DNA of 24,012 nt, taken from positions 1 through 24,012 of IMG/VR virus record IMGVR_UViG_3300012469_000009. One strand, 5' to 3'. Every line of letters starts with the position of its first letter. The stretch's first letter is position 1. The stretch comes from a virus. The translations under genes were made by a program, and so were the position numbers. The notes beneath the pieces were generated by a model, which ran no database searches, had not been told where the DNA came from, and saw nothing but the letters and a program-made list of their open reading frames with translations. Shown here piece after piece: positions 18,849-24,012 of the stretch.

Positions 18849-19265
18849 ATGGCGTCTCAGGCAGACCTGTTCGGCCCGTCGGTTCCGACCGACAAGTTCT
18901 ACCTCACCAAGGGCGAGGTGACTCAGGGTGTTGTCACTCGTGAGCCGGTGGTCAGCGACGAGCTGGACTACAAGACTAAGCAGCCGAAGCTCAACAGCTA
19001 CGGCAGTGCTAAGCAGCAGCTCGCGGTGATCCACCGGGATAACGATGGCGTTGAGAAGCGCATCTTCTTCCGGGGTGGCATGCTCTTCGCCCTGAAGAAG
19101 GCTCTCCAGGAGGCGAGTGTTGCTTCCGTCAAGGCGGGTGGGCCGACCATCTCCGAGGTCCAGGTCGGCGGCACTATCGGTGTCGTCTGGTCGGGCGACG
19201 AGAAGACTGACAGCGGGTTCGATGCCAAGGTCTTCACTGTCAAGTACGCTCCGCCGACCGACTGA
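18849..19265 (+). CDS. Hypothetical replication-operon protein, possibly ssDNA-binding (138 aa)
   Basis: ATG 18849 follows GAAGGA by six bases. Beta-rich sequence (FYLTKGEVTQGVVTREPVV; KQQLAVIHRDNDGVEKRIFF; ISEVQVGGTIGVVWSGD; FDAKVFTVKYAPP) with one helix in the middle, compatible with an OB-fold. Size and place between the Cas4-like nuclease and the helicase-like ATPase suit a single-stranded DNA-binding protein. No signature motif or acidic C-terminal tail is present, so this is a hypothesis. Confidence 0.72.
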   Translation: MASQADLFGPSVPTDKFYLTKGEVTQGVVTREPVVSDELDYKTKQPKLNSYGSAKQQLAVIHRDNDGVEKRIFFRGGMLFALKKALQEASVASVKAGGPTISEVQVGGTIGVVWSGDEKTDSGFDAKVFTVKYAPPTD

Positions 19266-19369
19266 TGGGTCGCGGTCCAGCGGGTGGTGAAGAGCAGGAC
19301 AGGGATCTCGATGAGGCTGCAAAGCGATTCGAGGACACCCTCGGTGGCAACAAGCCCGAACAGGAGTAG
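19265..19369 (+). CDS. Small acidic peptide (34 aa)
   Basis: ATG 19265 overlaps the preceding stop (TGATG). Encodes MGRGPAGGEEQDRDLDEAAK then RFEDTLGGNKPEQE. Highly charged and probably helical. Its last codons contain AGGAG, which would serve as ribosome-binding site for the next gene. Could be an accessory peptide, or mainly a coupling device for translation of the ATPase. Confidence 0.55.
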   Translation: MGRGPAGGEEQDRDLDEAAKRFEDTLGGNKPEQE

Positions 19370-19371
19370 TC

Positions 19372-20247
19372 ATTAAGACGCTCGCAAGGGCGGTTAGCAG
19401 GGGGCTCTCATCTGGAGAGCCCCTTCCTAATCCTTACCCTATCTTCGCGCAGAAGAAGATCACATTCAGGCGATCGTCTTTGCACATGATTGCCGGTCCG
19501 CCTGGATCGATGAAGACTATGTTCACGCTTAACATCGTGGACAACATGGGACCAGACGTCCCTACTCTGTATCATTCCTCCGACTCGGACGACTTCACAA
19601 TGGCGGCCCGTGTCTTGTCGATGCGATCTGGCATCGGCGGTGAAGAAGCGGAAGAGATGGTGCTTAACACACCAGACCTGACGCGAGACACGCTTGCCGA
19701 GTGGAGCCATGTTAAGTGGTCGTTCCATGCAGCGCCTACGCTAGACCACATGTGGCGGGAAGCGGAAGCTTTCCGCGAGGTAAACGGTACATACCCGCAT
19801 CACACTATCGTTGACATCCTGATGGATGTCGACTACGAAGGGGCGGGAGAGCAGAACTACTGGGCCTTGATGGCAGAGATGAAGGTGATGGCGCGTGACC
19901 AACAGACAGCTCTCACTATCGTTCACCACACCAGCGAATCCACAAAGGCGGGGTCGCCCCCGCCAAGGTCAGCGATCATGGGAAAGGCAAGTCAGCTTCC
20001 CATTCTTGTCATCACGCTTTGGGGCGACGGTCACGCTGGTACACTGGACGTGGCAGTCGTCAAGAACCGCTTTGGCCCAGGTGACGCTATGGCGAAGAAG
20101 TTCTTCCGGATGAAAGCAGAGCCTACGTTCTGCCGAGTCACTGAGGACGAAGAGCTTGATCTCGAACATGAGATCCTGTTCCGCGATGGTCCTTATGTAC
20201 CGGATCATCTCAAGGTTAACCCGTTCGATTGGAACGAAGATGGCTGA
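19372..20247 (+). CDS. DnaB/RadA-like RecA-fold ATPase, apparent ATT start
   Basis: A RecA-fold NTPase, probably the replicative helicase or a recombination ATPase. Walker A GPPGSMKT (42-49; Met replaces the usual second Gly), Walker B TIVDILMDVD (145-154), IVHHT sensor-like motif (about 183-187) and VVKNRFGPG (231-236), the KNRFG motif known from RadA and some DnaB-like proteins. The first conventional codon, TTG 19480, lies at LHMIAGPPG and would cut off the strand before Walker A. The frame is open upstream (KTLARAVSRGLSSGEPLPN, FAQKKITFRRSS) to ATT 19372, five bases after AGGAG. Hence ATT is the likely start, giving about 291 aa. Confidence 0.75.
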   Translation: MKTLARAVSRGLSSGEPLPNPYPIFAQKKITFRRSSLHMIAGPPGSMKTMFTLNIVDNMGPDVPTLYHSSDSDDFTMAARVLSMRSGIGGEEAEEMVLNTPDLTRDTLAEWSHVKWSFHAAPTLDHMWREAEAFREVNGTYPHHTIVDILMDVDYEGAGEQNYWALMAEMKVMARDQQTALTIVHHTSESTKAGSPPPRSAIMGKASQLPILVITLWGDGHAGTLDVAVVKNRFGPGDAMAKKFFRMKAEPTFCRVTEDEELDLEHEILFRDGPYVPDHLKVNPFDWNEDG

Positions 20248-20416
20248 GCCTATGAGCCAAGGCTATGACCAGACGTGCGGCACCTGTCAGGGTTACCGTT
20301 ACGTTATCGTAGAGAAGGCTGGCGTCTGGAAAGACAACCAGGTCAGCACGGTCCAGACACAGGAAACCTGCCGTACTTGCGGCGGTCAAGGTAGGATTGG
20401 AGGTCAGTCGCAATGA
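20240..20416 (+). CDS. DnaJ-like zinc-knuckle protein (58 aa)
   Basis: ATG 20240 overlaps the end of the ATPase gene. It carries CGTCQGY and CRTCGGQG, two CxxCxG repeats of the DnaJ cysteine-rich type, about 27 residues apart, likely binding one zinc. No J domain is present. Start could also be ATG 20252. An accessory zinc protein in the replication operon. Confidence 0.65.
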   Translation: MAEPMSQGYDQTCGTCQGYRYVIVEKAGVWKDNQVSTVQTQETCRTCGGQGRIGGQSQ

Positions 20417-20490
20417 GTTGTCCTGATGTCAACTGCCGTAAGGGCGGTTGCACTACCGAGCCGAAGCCGAACGATGGCAAGGGCAAGTAA
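20413..20490 (+). CDS. Cysteine-containing micro-protein (25 aa)
   Basis: ATG 20413 overlaps the previous stop (ATGA). Encodes MSCPDVNCRKGGC followed by TTEPKPNDGKGK. Three cysteines in 11 residues could bind a metal ion. Its end overlaps the start of the endonuclease gene. Short, so moderate confidence. Confidence 0.45.
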   Translation: MSCPDVNCRKGGCTTEPKPNDGKGK

Positions 20491-20887
20491 GACGTGTAAG
20501 GATTGTGGGGTCGGGTCCAAGCGACCCGCCCCTCATCCTGGACCACGCTGCGCTACTCACCACAGAGCCGTCAAGGCGGCCCGTAAGGCCGCCGCTCACA
20601 GCGCATGGGTACTCAAGACCTACGGCCTCAAGGAGGGACAGTACGAAGCCCTCTACGAGGCACAGGGAGGCTCGTGCTGGTTGTGCAAGCGAGCTAAGGG
20701 CATCTCTCGGAAGCTGTCCGTGGACCACGACCATGCCACCGGCTACGTTCGTGGCCTGCTGTGCAGTACGTGCAACAAGATCCTAGGCCATCTAAGAGAT
20801 GACCCTGACTTCGCGTACAGGATCGCTGACTACATCGTAGATCCTCCCGCGTTCAAGACGATCGGACAAGTGAAGGCTAATGAGTAA
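20474..20887 (+). CDS. Recombination endonuclease VII-type nuclease (copy 2)
   Basis: A 137-aa protein: CKDC (8-11), CWLC (68-71), LSVDHDHATG (84-87), RGLLCSTCN (97-101) and LGHLRDDPDF. This is the endonuclease VII family, which cuts Holliday junctions and branched DNA before packaging. It lacks the cysteine insertion of copy 1 at 15076. ATG 20474 (MARASKTCKDCG) is chosen over an upstream in-frame ATG that would overlap the micro-protein entirely. Place in the replication operon supports a resolvase role. Confidence 0.88.
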   Translation: MARASKTCKDCGVGSKRPAPHPGPRCATHHRAVKAARKAAAHSAWVLKTYGLKEGQYEALYEAQGGSCWLCKRAKGISRKLSVDHDHATGYVRGLLCSTCNKILGHLRDDPDFAYRIADYIVDPPAFKTIGQVKANE

Positions 20888-21032
20888 GTGGTTCGGTGGA
20901 GATCGAGACGAAGCGATCCACGAAGTAACTCAGGCGTACACCGCAAGTCAGGGTCACATGCCTGACGAGATCCATATGTTCGACATCGAAGACACGGTCG
21001 ACAAGTACCTCGCCGAGGAAGACTGCGACTAG
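20880..21032 (+). CDS. Small acidic protein (50 aa)
   Basis: ATG 20880 overlaps the end of the endonuclease gene. Sequence: KWFGGDRDEAIHEVTQAYTA, then HMPDEIHMFDIEDTVDKYLA and an acidic end. Probably two helices. No family recognised. Confidence 0.58.
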   Translation: MSKWFGGDRDEAIHEVTQAYTASQGHMPDEIHMFDIEDTVDKYLAEEDCD

Positions 21033-21094
21033 TGAACGGATGGGATGTGGCCCTCGTTGCGATCTTCATATGGGCATTCACGCGAAAGCGATGA
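21032..21094 (+). CDS. Possible 20-residue membrane peptide
   Basis: GTG 21032 overlaps the stop of the previous gene and encodes a peptide with a hydrophobic core (WDVALVAIFIWAF) and a basic end (TRKR), as in a single membrane helix. It largely overlaps the primase zinc-finger gene in another frame, and the ribosome-binding site is weak. Listed as a possibility only. Confidence 0.25.
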   Translation: MNGWDVALVAIFIWAFTRKR

Positions 21095-21461
21095 GAAAGA
21101 GTGGCCGGTCTTCTCGATCGGAGAACTCTTGATAGCGTACGGCGGCGAGCCGTGCGTTGAAGACAGTGGATGGCGGATGTACAAGTGTCCGTTCCACAAC
21201 GAGCGGACCGCATCCGCGTCGGTTAACACTACGCTACAGATCTTCGTGTGCCATGGTTGCGGCATTAAGGGGAATGCTGTACAGTGTGTCATGAAGCATG
21301 AAGGGCTCAAGTATGGCGATGCTCTCAAACGTACAGCGGAAGTCTCTGGAAAGAGCCACGATGCAGTACATGGAGAACGTAGCGGAGGCCGAAGGGTATC
21401 TGGAAGGTCGGGGAATCGATCTGGCAGTCGCGCGTTCCGTCGGACTTGGCGTAGTTCATGA
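21045..21461 (+). CDS. Primase CHC2 zinc-finger part
   Basis: Residues about 20-100 match the N-terminal zinc-binding domain of DnaG-type primases: MYKCPFHNERTASASV (Cys48, His51) and IFVCHGCGIKGNAVQ (Cys69, Cys72), followed by VMKHEGLKYGDALKRTAEVSG. This domain selects the template start for RNA priming. After about residue 105 the sequence turns Arg/Ser/Gly-rich and unlike a primase (HGERSGGRRVSGRSG), just where the next frame takes over with primase-like sequence. So either the primase is split into two overlapping genes or a +1 shift joins them. The start at ATG 21045 is uncertain. Confidence 0.8.
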   Translation: MWPSLRSSYGHSRESDEKEWPVFSIGELLIAYGGEPCVEDSGWRMYKCPFHNERTASASVNTTLQIFVCHGCGIKGNAVQCVMKHEGLKYGDALKRTAEVSGKSHDAVHGERSGGRRVSGRSGNRSGSRAFRRTWRSS

Positions 21462-21945
21462 TCCAATCCCTGGGCACGAAGGTCTAGAGGGTCGCTTGTC
21501 GATCCCGTACCTCACGCCCTCTGGTCCAGTGAACATGAACTTCCGCTGCATCAAGGATCACCAGTGCAAAGAGCACCGGCACCAGAAGTACATGACATGG
21601 GCCGGACTAGAGACTACTCTGTACGGCGTACAGTTCCTTGCCGAGGCAGGCGATTACATCGCCGTGTCCGAGGGTGAGATCGACGCCCTGACTAGCAACA
21701 TCGCTGGTGTACCGTGCGTTGGGATCTCTGGTGCAGAGAAGTGGAAGGACCACTGGTCCAACGTGTTCGAGGACTTCACCCGTGTGTACGTCTGGCAAGA
21801 GGGTGACGAAGCAGGAAAGAAATTCGGTGATATGCTAGTACGAGAGGTTGGCGCGATCAGGCTGCCGCTGGCGGCTAAGGAAGACGTCAACTCTACGCTC
21901 GTCAAGCATGGGCCAGAAGCACTACGATCTAGAATCAGGACGTGA
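21361..21945 (+). CDS. Primase TOPRIM part
   Basis: This 194-aa protein resembles the catalytic half of DnaG-like primases: EGYLEGRGIDLAVARSVGLG (11-30), the GRLSIPYL strand, then TOPRIM motif I AVSEGEIDAL (about 101-110) and WQEGDEAGKK (145-154; Glu where the first Asp of DxD is usual). TOPRIM binds the metal for RNA synthesis. ATG 21361 follows GGAAAGAG by about six bases; earlier in-frame ATGs exist (21298, 21313, 21319). It lies in the +1 frame relative to the zinc-finger part with about 100 bases of overlap. Together they would form a complete primase. Confidence 0.82.
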   Translation: MQYMENVAEAEGYLEGRGIDLAVARSVGLGVVHDPIPGHEGLEGRLSIPYLTPSGPVNMNFRCIKDHQCKEHRHQKYMTWAGLETTLYGVQFLAEAGDYIAVSEGEIDALTSNIAGVPCVGISGAEKWKDHWSNVFEDFTRVYVWQEGDEAGKKFGDMLVREVGAIRLPLAAKEDVNSTLVKHGPEALRSRIRT

Positions 21946-21947
21946 CC

Positions 21948-22193
21948 ATGACTGCAATCTTCGTGATCATCAACGAGTCTCTGCCTGAGGACTCCGAGTA
22001 CGAGCTGACCGATGTTATTCCAGTCGCTCGCTGGTCGTACCAGGATGCACTTGACGACCTGGCGGAAATCGCAGACGAGAGTGGCATCGAGGTCGGCGAC
22101 GACGACACCGTCATTTCCCTTCCGGTCAAGGGCACCGGGCTCAAGTACGACAACTACTACGTCATCGCTTTGGAGGTGCTGGACCGTGGGTAA
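21948..22193 (+). CDS. Acidic protein of unknown function (81 aa)
   Basis: ATG 21948 is chosen over GTG 21942 because AGGA lies seven bases before it. A beta-alpha-beta-like small domain: TAIFVIINESLPEDSEYELTD, WSYQDALDDLAEIADE, then DTVISLPVKGTGLKYDNYYVIALEVL. Very acidic. No family recognised. The stop overlaps the next start. Confidence 0.7.
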   Translation: MTAIFVIINESLPEDSEYELTDVIPVARWSYQDALDDLAEIADESGIEVGDDDTVISLPVKGTGLKYDNYYVIALEVLDRG

Positions 22194-22344
22194 GCACAAC
22201 CGTAGTACCGACTGGGAGAACCAGTCTGCACAGCAGAAGGCCGAAGAGTTCGACAAGCAGTTCGACGAGTCTGTCGCTCGCGCTAACGAGAAGCGCGAGA
22301 ACAACGATTACCCGTACGATCTCGATGGGATCGTTGGTCAGTGA
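22186..22344 (+). CDS. Small charged helical protein (52 aa)
   Basis: GTG 22186 lies nine bases after GGAGG and overlaps the previous gene. Sequence MGKHNRSTDWENQSAQQKAE, FDKQFDESVARANEKRENN: one long charged helix, perhaps coiled-coil. Function unknown. Confidence 0.62.
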   Translation: MGKHNRSTDWENQSAQQKAEEFDKQFDESVARANEKRENNDYPYDLDGIVGQ

Positions 22345-22796
22345 CCGAGCGTCCCTCCTGGGACGAGACGTATTCAGAGATAGCTAAGATAGTATCTCAA
22401 CGAGCGACGTGCTCCCGCCGAAAGGTGGGGGCCGTCATCGTTCAGGATAACGTAATCGTATCCACAGGATACAACGGTGTAGCTTCTGGCAAGACTCACT
22501 GCACGGAAGGTGGGTGTCCTCGTGGAAAGTTTAGTCACGATGAGATACCGAAGGACGCAGACTATAACGCGTTCCCTTGCAGGGCTGTCCACGCCGAAGC
22601 CAATGCGATTTCAAGGATAGGCTACGCCGCCTGCAAGGGCGGCACTCTGTATGTGACAGAGGAGCCATGCCAGCAATGCTGGAACTCGATCGAAGCAGCA
22701 GGCATCGGAAGGCTAGTGATAGTAGATGGCACGCACTATGGGTTTTACCCACACCGGGATGTACCGGACCGTGGTCAAGACGACCTTCACGACTGA
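22341..22796 (+). CDS. dCMP deaminase
   Basis: A 151-aa zinc-dependent deoxycytidylate deaminase that converts dCMP to dUMP for thymidylate synthesis. The catalytic HAEANAI (His84, Glu86) and PCQQC (Cys110, Cys113) supply zinc ligands and proton shuttle. CTEGGCPRG (54-62) corresponds to the extra cysteine-containing loop of T4-type and ComEB-type dCMP deaminases. GTG 22341 overlaps the previous stop (GTGA). Thymidylate synthase is not in this window. Confidence 0.92.
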   Translation: MTERPSWDETYSEIAKIVSQRATCSRRKVGAVIVQDNVIVSTGYNGVASGKTHCTEGGCPRGKFSHDEIPKDADYNAFPCRAVHAEANAISRIGYAACKGGTLYVTEEPCQQCWNSIEAAGIGRLVIVDGTHYGFYPHRDVPDRGQDDLHD

Positions 22797-23169
22797 CTCG
22801 ACAACTAAGCATCGAGTCTGGAACCGAGACACTGGCGAGTATGACCTCGTCCCTGTACACAAGGCTGGCGAGGTAGTGACCGAGGTGTTCGGTCCGTACA
22901 TCAACAGCGCCCAGAGTCAGAACTACTCGATGATCGGGGCAGGGTACTTCGAGGACACCGATGAACTGCGCTTCAAGCGCGAGGATTACGCGTACTTTTC
23001 GGACACTAAGTTCGAGGAACTCTATGGCCACCGCAAGGACGAGAAGAAGGAGCGGTACGTCAGCACTTCAACGAAGCACGTCCAGCATCAGAAGCTCGCA
23101 CCTGTCTTCGCGTTCCAGCAGAACGGTACGCTCGCGCTAGACCTGGATTGGGTGATGTATGGCAACTGA
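22726..23169 (+). CDS. Hypothetical protein (up to 147 aa, start uncertain)
   Basis: The C-terminal 130 residues read as a folded protein: MYRTVVKTTFTTDSTTKHRV, EYDLVPVHKAGEVVTEVFGPY, KREDYAYFSDTKFEELYGHR and LALDLDWVMYGN. The first ATG (22726) overlaps the deaminase by 70 bases without a good ribosome-binding site; ATG 22759 or GTG 22771 may be the true start. Family not recognised. Confidence 0.68.
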   Translation: MARTMGFTHTGMYRTVVKTTFTTDSTTKHRVWNRDTGEYDLVPVHKAGEVVTEVFGPYINSAQSQNYSMIGAGYFEDTDELRFKREDYAYFSDTKFEELYGHRKDEKKERYVSTSTKHVQHQKLAPVFAFQQNGTLALDLDWVMYGN

Positions 23170-23254
23170 GCCGGAACCGCAGCACGACGAGACCGACGAC
23201 GAAGCTCCTCCGCAGTGGGACAACATGCCCGCCCGGGAAGGTGGACACCAGTGA
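23159..23254 (+). CDS. Acidic micro-protein (31 aa)
   Basis: ATG 23159 overlaps the previous gene. Encodes MATEPEPQHDETDDEAPPQW then DNMPAREGGHQ: acidic, Pro-rich and disordered. The GTGA at its end starts the next gene. It may be mainly a coupling frame. Confidence 0.42.
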   Translation: MATEPEPQHDETDDEAPPQWDNMPAREGGHQ

Positions 23255-23328
23255 ACCAGCCCACGTGCCCTAAGTGTGGCGGCACCATGGAAACCTGTAC
23301 GTGTGGAAGCGGTGACTCTCCTCGATGA
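23251..23328 (+). CDS. Zinc-ribbon micro-protein (25 aa)
   Basis: GTG 23251, overlapping the preceding stop, encodes MNQPTCPKCGGTMETCTCGS plus five residues. CPKCGG and CTC form a compact zinc knuckle. AAGGTGGA lies upstream as ribosome-binding site. Confidence 0.5.
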   Translation: MNQPTCPKCGGTMETCTCGSGDSPR

Positions 23329-23471
23329 TCTGCAACAACTGTGCAGCTTTGGCTGACTCCGTAACTGAGCACGACGTAGCCGACTGCGACCACGAAGACT
23401 GCTCTTGCCAGCATAAGGAGAACGGTTCGTGGAATGGAACCGCCTCAATGAAGTCGTCCGAGAACTCCTAG
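23325..23471 (+). CDS. Cysteine-rich small protein (48 aa)
   Basis: ATG 23325 overlaps the previous stop (ATGA). Begins MICNNCAALADSVTEHDVAD then CDHEDCSCQH: CxxC and CDHEDCSC make it a likely metal binder, followed by a Ser/Asn-rich tail. The second of two adjacent Cys-rich micro-genes. Function unknown. Confidence 0.5.
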   Translation: MICNNCAALADSVTEHDVADCDHEDCSCQHKENGSWNGTASMKSSENS

Positions 23472-23566
23472 CAGTCAAGGCGAACAACGAAGAACTCACC
23501 AAGCGGGTAGCCAAGCTCGAAGCGGAGGTGGAAGCTATTGCCTCTGGTCAACGGAATCGAGAATGA
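23429..23566 (+). CDS. Coiled-coil small protein (45 aa)
   Basis: GTG 23429 lies eight bases after AAGGAG, inside the previous gene in another frame. The product (MEWNRLNEVVRELLAVKANN, EELTKRVAKLEAEVEAIASG) has clear heptads of Leu/Val, a strong coiled-coil signature. Probably a dimerising or partner-binding peptide. Confidence 0.6.
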   Translation: MEWNRLNEVVRELLAVKANNEELTKRVAKLEAEVEAIASGQRNRE

Positions 23567-23747
23567 CTACGCTACTTGTATGGTCATGAACTTCGGTGAG
23601 CTAGTCAAGGGTCGGTACAAGTGGACTCGCAAGTCTGATGGCAAGCTGATCGTAGAGATCCGAACCGACAAGGTAGCCAAGACTCGGAAGGCGTTCGCGC
23701 CTTCTGATGTGCAACTGTTCGAGACGACGAAGGTGGTAGTGAAGTGA
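23538..23747 (+). CDS. Hypothetical basic protein (69 aa, TTG start)
   Basis: TTG 23538 lies nine bases after GGAGG (23524-23528) within the end of the coiled-coil gene; ATG 23580 is an alternative without a ribosome-binding site. Sequence NFGELVKGRYKWTRKSDGKL, IVEIRTDKVAKTRKAF: a small beta-rich basic domain. Family unknown. Confidence 0.6.
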   Translation: MPLVNGIENDYATCMVMNFGELVKGRYKWTRKSDGKLIVEIRTDKVAKTRKAFAPSDVQLFETTKVVVK

Positions 23748-23998
23748 AGAGCATGATCCCGATGATCGCAGAGTCGGTAGTCTCCGATGCCGTCCAGGCT
23801 CTGGTCAAGGAGGTCGACCTGGTCCCGTATGTGACTAAGGTTCTGACCGACAACGATCTGTACTCTCCGGTCCTGATGGATGCGATCATGGACTACGTCA
23901 ACGCGGAAAATGTGTCGATTCAGATTTCGACGTACATTCGCATGGACGAGGATTGGTCCAACTCTGGCGACTCGTTCGAGATGCAGTTCGAGCACTGA
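23744..23998 (+). CDS. Acidic protein of unknown function (84 aa)
   Basis: GTG 23744 overlaps the previous stop (GTGA). Helical N-terminus (MIPMIAESVVSDAVQALVKE, VDLVPYVTKVLTDND) and acidic end (MDEDWSNSGDSFEMQFEH). No motif recognised. Last complete gene; the final 14 bases hold nothing identifiable. Confidence 0.65.
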   Translation: MKSMIPMIAESVVSDAVQALVKEVDLVPYVTKVLTDNDLYSPVLMDAIMDYVNAENVSIQISTYIRMDEDWSNSGDSFEMQFEH

Positions 23999-24012
23999 CA
24001 TGTAACACAAAG

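Noticed and set aside
19401-19423. Perfect 9-bp dyad GGGGCTCTC / GAGAGCCCC taken as a terminator
   Set aside because: It lies in the protein-like N-terminal extension of the ATPase (codons for GLSSGEPL), there is no T-run, and the downstream gene continues the same operon.

Overview
The window is part of the genome of a tailed double-stranded DNA phage of an actinobacterium, most likely Streptomyces or a close relative. Grounds for this are a fused HTH/ATPase/nuclease large terminase, a portal protein, a GH25 endolysin carrying the actinobacterial peptidoglycan-binding tail, a WhiB-like protein, moderately high GC, and Streptomyces-like promoter hexamers. Family calls rest on motifs read by eye; no database search was run.

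Layout. (1) 1-6265, minus strand: a late packaging/structural operon read right to left: terminase, endolysin, portal, four small genes, and the start of a virion protein that leaves the window. (2) 6266-8125: 1.86 kb with no convincing protein gene. It holds divergent promoter-like motifs, two Crp-type palindromes, and a segment that looks like a miniature, rearranged rRNA operon leader: two boxA-like motifs, a strongly 16S rRNA-like segment (h6/h7-h11-h12 region), a tandem pair of consensus-like promoters, and many UUCG/GNRA-capped hairpins. (3) 8126-13028, plus strand: small early genes of unknown function. Nearly all have the same ribosome-binding block (AAGGGAGAGAAC), and they are separated by several families of hairpin elements whose stems differ in sequence but keep their pairing. 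Three genes are paralogues with a CCLGVLC motif. (4) 13038-14361: a multi-branched RNA element and three more unknown genes, one apparently starting at ACG. (5) 14408-16214, minus strand: metallophosphoesterase, HNH/endonuclease VII-type nuclease and sigma-like factor in an overlapping operon, convergent with region 4 across a terminator-like hairpin. (6) 16244-17400: a small gene, a Crp-type site, a hairpin-rich leader, a WhiB-like regulator with an extra zinc finger, an odd tRNA-like gene and another structured RNA. (7) 17433-23998, plus strand: a tightly overlapped replication and nucleotide operon: Cas4-like exonuclease, DnaB/RadA-like ATPase (apparently starting at ATT), endonuclease VII, a primase split over two frames (CHC2 zinc finger and TOPRIM), dCMP deaminase and many tiny genes, several rich in cysteine.

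How it may work together (inference): transcription from the rRNA-operon-like promoters would produce a leader with boxA elements. Nus-factor antitermination assembled there could carry RNA polymerase through the unusually many GC-rich hairpins between the early genes. The 16S-like segment could feed the same machinery or act as a decoy for rRNA-binding proteins. The phage sigma-like factor may then switch on the late operon. The rRNA-operon mimicry is the most striking feature of the window.
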